Below, in pieces: positions 58,528-64,000 of a stretch of DNA of 64,000 nt (its first letter is position 1; the number at the start of each line of letters is the position of its first letter). A program made the position numbers and the translations under genes. The stretch covers positions 248,001-312,000 of the forward strand of contig JAYXKI010000012.1 in NCBI GenBank assembly GCA_037892935.1. Direction: 5' to 3'. The DNA comes from Phlebopus portentosus (lineage: Eukaryota; Basidiomycota; Agaricomycetes; Boletales; Boletinellaceae). Below the pieces are notes generated by a model. It saw nothing but the letters and a program-made list of their open reading frames with translations, was not told the origin of the DNA and made no database searches.

Positions 58528-60585
58528 ATGCTTCACATTAACTGTCTCGCGTTAGACAATCCTGGCTCCGAACCGTTCAATATAGATGTAGAGGATGATA
58601 TTCTAGCCGCATACTTTAAAGCTTACGTCTACCAGCAACGGCAATACTTCTACACTGCTCATCACGCGGATCAAACTGATCTGATGTTGTATATCGTACG
58701 TGGGCTCGTCCAGAAGATGATTTTGACTGATTGATTGGAAGCCGTCTCATCTTAGCATCGAGCCCATCGGAAATCTGCATGAACGTGCAAACCATATCCT
58801 AAAGTCATCTCGTCGCGTTCAAGAGAACGAGATGTTGACCTCGGCGATTTCCGATAATCTGGTCGAAGGTCGCATTCATGTGCTCGTTGACGCATCGCAC
58901 ATCGGTGAGCCTTTCCCCCTGGTTTTGTGTGCTATGCAATAAGATTATGTTGTCAGTCGAGCGACCCGAGAGTCTAGACCTGGACTGGACAGTAGAAATG
59001 CGTAAGTCATCTCTACTTTAAAGGAGACGCTTCAACTGGACAGTCGGTCGCCATAGGACACACGAAGACCCTCAAATTGTCAAAGAACGCGTCATCACCT
59101 TCCGAAGCAGCTTTACCAGAGCATATGCCATCTCAGCAATCCAGATGTCCGATATACAATGGGCGGTCGGACAATTTTCGTGGACCACCAATCAGCATCT
59201 ACTGTAGTGTGTTTGCAGAGCTAAAGGACACATTAAAGGATCTTTCGAGTATAGAGGTGACTGCTCAGGAGATAAAGGCGGCACATGCTCTTGTCATGAG
59301 GTCTGTCAAGTTCTACGAGTACGACGGACATCGGATGGAACAGACGGACATACAGCTAGAAAATCTCCTTGGTTTCTCGATAGCTAATATAGCCCCTGGG
59401 GACGGCCTTATCAGGGAACATATTCAGGATCAAGTGGCCCTGCTTGCTTGTCTCAGGTGGAGAAATGAGCTGGGGAGTGTCGGAGATGCGGGGTACCACG
59501 CTGCCTGCTCCTACAGAGAATATGCTGCCAGCAAGGAGGTGCGTCTTCTCGAACCAGATCGGTTTTTGCGCTAATCTTCTTTCGATAAGTATGAAACGGT
59601 CCGTAAAAGAACCTGTAGTCCTGCTATGATCGTTAGCATAATGGGTCCATACTTGTGCCTTTGGGGTGCCATTTTTGTCGATGAAATTATCGTGCAGCCA
59701 TTTACTGACTACATTTTCCTCGGAGGGAATCCTGACTACGGAGACCGAGTCCTTCACGTCGCACGAATTTTCAAGGCGGCAAAGAATGCTCTGCACAACT
59801 TGCAGCAGTATTATGAGGAATTCCTCGCGGGAGATGGGAGACAAGGCCAGCACTTGCCACGGCCCAGCTTCGCGGACAAAATAAGCTCAGGCCCGAGTTT
59901 ACATTATTTTGATAGGCTTTTCCCGGATGACCCAGCCAAAACTCTTTTCGTCGCAAAGATGGACCGTCGTGACGTCGTTGTCAAGTTCACGGTCCATTAT
60001 TGCGGCGAGGCTCATCAGCTCTTAGCGAGCCATGGCCTTGCACCACAACTACATTTCTGTAAGCGTATTCGCGGAGGACTTTGGATGGTCGTGATGGACT
60101 ATGTCCCAGGGGAAACCAGTGATATGTTTTTGCTACGGGGACAATTTACGACTGATATCTTGTCGGATATCCGGAAAGCTGTGGAACTGTTGCATCGAGA
60201 GGGCTATGTTTTCGGAGATCTACGACTTCGAAATATCCTTGTTGTCAGGAAAATGCAAGCCGACGCGGTCCAGCCCAAACCCGACGGCGTCACTTATCTC
60301 ACTCGTGGAGGCGACAGTCCCGCGGCGACGAATGACAAATATGCAAATCGGCGGTTTAGGGCAGTTTTAGTTGATTTCGACTGGTGTGGGAGGGACTCCG
60401 AGGCGAGGTATCCTCCTACCTTGAATGATACCGGGGATATTGATTGGGCTCCTGGCGTTGAACGCCTTGGGTTGATGAAGAAGGAACACGATGAGTATCT
60501 TTTGCGCAAGCTGATCTCACACGAGCCCAGCATGCAAATGGTCTTAGATAGTGTCCGTGGAACCGTGCATACCCTGGGAGCGTAA
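58528..60585 (+). CDS. Crinkler-type protein with C-terminal kinase-like domain, copy 3
   Basis: Exons 58528-58695, 58763-58904, 58957-59001, 59057-59538 and 59590-60585; 611 codons (610 residues). Exon 1 (168 nt), exon 3 (45 nt) and exon 4 (482 nt) have exactly the sizes of copy 1. ATG 58528 was chosen because M-L-H-I-N-C-L aligns with the header of copy 1; a longer in-frame start at 58465 adds 21 residues without similarity. Kinase-like part as in copy 1: V-V-V-K-F, M-V-V-M-D-Y-V, V-F-G-D-L-R-L-R-N-I, V-D-F-D-W-C-G. The acceptor at 58762 (GAG) keeps the proline start of exon 2 seen in all copies. Confidence 0.82.
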
Positions 60586-60989
60586 TCCGTTCGTCTGGTT
60601 TTGCGTCTTCATGCGTCAGCGTAGAACTGTGCAGTGCAATGCAAGAAAGCGGTCTAGCCCTCGGCCTACTGCATAGGATCTGTTACCCAACCTCGTTCCA
60701 GGAAATAACCGAAGCAAACTTCGCAAGTCAATTGACGTTAGGAAATACTGTAGATATGTGAAACCTGAATACCTCTGAGCTTCCGGTTACTCCTTGCTTC
60801 CTCGGAGAACGAACCGTAGATTTTGGAGTTGAAATTGTCCTGTATCATCACCCCATTCGAATATTATAACTTCTGTCGAACTCTCACATTTTGAAATTAT
60901 CGACTGAGTGTTGGTTACGTAATATAAACCTTACCTTGCCGAAAGAAGCCAAGCAGTCAGGTCGACTCCTCAAGTTAACTCCTACCACC
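60586..60989. other. Spacer between Crinkler copy 3 and mago
   Basis: 404 bases, no gene seen. Contains the promoter of mago. The start context CCACCATG is a good match to a strong initiation context. Confidence 0.5.
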
Positions 60990-61866
60990 ATGTCCCAAAC
61001 AGAACAGCCATTCTACTTGAGGTATGTGTACAATCAACATAAATATTAGGCATTGCTGAGGCATATCTCTGCGTGCAGATATTAGTACGTTTGGAGGCTC
61101 AGCATCTCAAAACTTTACTAGCAATACTTACTCGATCTGTTCGACTCTTGACGCGATTGTCGCTCTACGTTTCTAGCACCGGTCACTCGGGCAAACATGG
61201 CCACGAGTTCCTCGAGTTTGAGTACTCGCATGGGCGTTTACGATACGCGAACAACTCGAACTACCGAAACGACAGCTTGATTCGTAAAGAAAGTATGTCG
61301 ACAGAGCGTCCTGCTGGAGAGGAAGCTTCTGAACGCTGACTATGGTTCACTCGGCTTATTTTAGTGTGGATCGGTCCGTTGGTTGTGAAAGAGCTGAAGA
61401 GGATCGTTGAAGCGAGTGAGATCACCAGGTAAGTCCATAAAACTCGTCCTTTCTTTTTTTTTTTGTTGAACTGGTAGCTGATGCATGACATGTCCACAGA
61501 GAAGATGATAGCAACTGGCCAAAAAAGAACATCGTCGGCAAGCAGGAGCTGGAGATCCGCCTTGGGAACGACCACATTTCATTTGAAGTACGTGTTTGTT
61601 CCCATTGACCTTCGATGGCGTCCATTGACAAAGACCTGCATGTCGGGCCGTATGATTCATCTTAGACGGCCAAGATAGGCTCTCTCGTCGACATTCAGGA
61701 CAGCGAAGACCCAGAAGGGTTACGTGTGTTCTACTATCTTATTCAAGACCTTAAGGTGCGTGACTGATCAGGAACTCATTTTCACCGTGATGTTGATTCA
61801 TCATCGATTCTCTAGTGTCTTATTTTTTCCCTTATTTCTCTGCACTTCAAGATCAAGCCTATATAG
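60990..61866 (+). CDS. mago: Mago nashi, exon-junction complex core protein
   Basis: Binds Y14 and stabilises the exon-junction complex on spliced mRNA. Seven exons: 60990-61021, 61079-61084, 61177-61292, 61365-61428, 61500-61587, 61666-61755 and 61816-61866. They sum to 149 codons (148 residues), the usual Mago length. Conserved blocks: [52 protein letters not shown] and the C-terminal H-F-K-I-K-P-I. The second exon is only 6 nt (ATATTA) and supplies the conserved Tyr-Tyr. Its presence with several short introns fits an intron-rich basidiomycete. Confidence 0.95.
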
Positions 61867-62173
61867 TCCCTACGATTCGCCATTTTCTCTCTTGCCATTG
61901 TTGCGTTGGCAGACTTTGTACTGTGATTCGAGGCTTTGGACGTGATAATGATATGAGCCACCATCAAAATTCCTCTTTGTCCTCGTCCACCCTTGCTTCC
62001 TTCACATATATAAGCGTGTGCCCCTATACAATTTGATACTTAACGCTTGTTCGTCGACCAATACTCCAGTAGTGAGAGAAAATTATATGCGTATGGCGCC
62101 GCGTAAGTCGACTGTGACGCGCGCCAAGCAAGAGACGCGTGAACGCAGTGTATCCACGTCTACTGTTACCACA

Positions 62174-63506
62174 ATGCCGACGACGGAGTTTGCGGTCAAC
62201 GAGCGCGTACTCTGCTACCATGGGCCGCTCATATACGAAGCAAAGGTGCTCAAAGTTGAGAACTACAGTGAAAGCGCCTCACCCAGTGGGCGAATAGGCC
62301 CCCACTTTTTCGTACATTACAAAGGATGGAAGCAGACGTACGTCTTCTAGCTGCTCTTCGTTCTCAGCGCTTCCTAATTTTGTAATCGTATCGTTTCTCT
62401 GCGCGCCTACTTCGGCTTATGCTTGCCAATTTACGCAGCTGGGACGAATGGGTGCCCCAATCCCGTCTGTTGAAGTACAACGAGACCAATCTCCTCGTGC
62501 AAAAGAAGCTCATCGCAGACAACGAGAAATTGACTGGTTCCTCGTCAACCGCGAAGACTCAGAAGGCTTCAGCAACCGCTGTATCTGGGAGAATATCGAC
62601 TGCGGGCGGGCGCAAGGAGGGCGCGCGTGGGACGAAGCGTGGAAGGGAAGAGGTGCGCAGCCAATTCATAGACGTAGCGATTTTCATTCATTTCTGAACT
62701 GTGATCCGCTATTTGTCGGATGAATAGGATGATGGATCGAGAAAACCGGACATGCGCCTAGTTATACCTGACATTCTCAAGGTACAGCTCGTCGATGACT
62801 GGGAGAACATTACGAAGAATAGCCAGGTATGCCTTCTCTCCATTGAATCCCTGTTCACTTACTCGCTGTTCTTGTCTTCTTCTCACCTCGTGAAACTATA
62901 GCTTGTTTCTCTACCTCGGACTCCGAATGTTGACCAGCTACTGCAAGAATTCCAGTCATGGGCGCTATCGCAGAAAGAGCAACTTCCGCGTGCGCCCTCG
63001 CTTCTTCCCTCCATCACTGCGGGCCTGCGCCTCTACTTCGACCGCGCACTCGGCTCGAGGCTCCTATACCGATTCGAACGTCCGCAGTATCTCAACCAAA
63101 GACATAAATATGTAACAGGCTCTCATGTAATGGTCGGCTCGCAAAAGGAGATGAGCGAGATCTATGGGGCAGAGCACCTGTTGCGGATGATCTGTATGCG
63201 TTTCGCCTTTTCTGACTCTCATTTTTGTTAAGAAGAGACCAACCGTCCTAATCACTTAATGCAGCGATCCTCCCTGCAATGGTCGCGTCATCAAAAATGG
63301 ATCCTGATTCTGTGAATATACTCACCGATTACGTTCATTGGCTTCTGAAGTGCGTGCAGTCTTCCGGCTGTTTCACTCTTGATCTTATAGTTAAGTTTCC
63401 TCTGACTGTTGCTTTCAGATACATGGTTCAGGAACGAGATCGTATTTTCCTCAAGGAATACGAACAGTCTTCGGCGCAGTATCAGAATTACATCTTCCGA
63501 TCATGA
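62174..63506 (+). CDS. eaf3: Eaf3/MRG15 chromodomain and MRG-domain protein
   Basis: Subunit of the NuA4 acetyltransferase and Rpd3S deacetylase complexes; its chromodomain reads methylated H3K36. Six exons: 62174-62337, 62439-62652, 62728-62826, 62902-63193, 63265-63349 and 63419-63506. They sum to 314 codons (313 residues). Chromo barrel, residues about 5-75: N-E-R-V-L-C-Y-H-G-P-L-I-Y-E-A-K-V, Y-K-G-W-K-Q-T-W-D-E-W-V. A Lys/Ser-rich linker follows, then the MRG domain, residues about 125-313: Y-G-A-E-H-L-L-R-M, L-P-A-M-V and a C-terminal Y-Q-N-Y-I-F-R-S. ATG 62174 was preferred for similarity to Eaf3 starts; in-frame ATGs at 62088 and 62094 would add a basic extension. Same strand as mago, 307 bases downstream of it. 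Confidence 0.93.
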
Positions 63507-64000
63507 TTATCCGCAAGTATTGTTTCGCCACTATCTTGTCTATTGCAGCATTCCTTGTAAACATAAACAATGTCCCGATTTTTGGAGCAATTTATTGTTT
63601 CACGGGAGCTGGTTCTCACATCTGGTCAACTTTGCTGACTTCCACTGATAAGCAAACAAATTCCTTCTTGGTGAGAGCCTATGGATGTTCCAGTTCCGAG
63701 ATGAATCCACTTGGCCTCTCGGCCCCACGATTAATCTTCATTCTATAAGACATCGGGACTGCCGAAGAGCCTGAAATTTTCCTTCATGGTAGTGGCAGCT
63801 TTCTAGGTGACCTGCTTTGCACCATTTGGCGTTGACACTCCCCTGGCTTAATCAGCGTGCGGTATTGCAAAGTCGACAGAACGAGAATCTTTGCTTTTCG
63901 ATTCCAGAGGCGCTAAGTAGCTCCCAAATCTTCATGCAACGTCTCACCCTCTCGCTGTACAACTGCACCCTGTCGACAGGCCCCTGATCAGGGCTGAGTC
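63507..64000. other. Window end, no gene seen
   Basis: 494 bases downstream of eaf3. Only short frames without recognisable similarity. Confidence 0.5.

Overview
The window is nuclear DNA of a basidiomycete fungus, most likely an agaricomycete. The evidence is intron-dense genes with introns of about 50 nt, Crinkler-type genes fused to a kinase domain, chromodomain Ty3/gypsy elements, a Tc1-like transposon, and clear fungal Mago nashi, Eaf3 and SurE-like genes. No bacterial, organellar or CRISPR features were seen.

Left part (1-35764): nested and mirrored mobile DNA. A chromodomain Ty3/gypsy element (chromovirus copy 1, plus strand, ending in a 3' LTR at 20856-21312) was hit twice by a larger LTR retrotransposon family with 1628-bp LTRs. 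Of the first insertion only the 3' part lies in the window (1-3208). The second is complete (7815-19871, about 12.06 kb). Both sit at a CCGT target. The large family carries a three-exon gene in antisense orientation between integrase and 3' LTR, encoding a polyglutamine and Zn(II)2Cys6-cluster protein of about 730 residues. Right of chromovirus copy 1 is an inverted pair of 1.68-kb Tc1-like copies (21313-22993 and 34022-35700) around two divergent, decayed genes: an AT-hook protein with a possible SAM-like C-terminus on the minus strand and an unknown protein on the plus strand. The minus-strand gene is split by a second chromovirus (23743-30384, minus strand, TSD TGTAT). The outer edge of each Tc1 arm touches an LTR of the chromovirus family at the same GATTG site, so the inverted duplication seems to include that insertion. 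Nearly all of this DNA is dead, mainly through C-to-T nonsense changes (CGA to TGA).

Right part (37505-63506): host genes with intact gene structures. In order they are a four-pass MARVEL-like membrane protein (minus), a P-type ATPase of the Na+/K+-ATPase-like class in about 28 exons, a PX-domain remnant, a secreted SurE-like protein, three tandem Crinkler-kinase genes plus one 5' relic, a basic hypothetical gene on the minus strand inside that array, Mago nashi (with a 6-nt microexon) and the chromodomain/MRG protein Eaf3. For seven of these genes the exons I called by eye sum to a whole number of codons, an internal check on the models.

Most unusual items: the antisense Zn2Cys6 gene riding in an LTR retrotransposon; the palindromic LTR-Tc1-cargo-Tc1-LTR structure; the GTTTCG/GTTCCG motif sprinkled through the large retrotransposon; the expanding Crinkler-kinase array; and the Mago nashi microexon.
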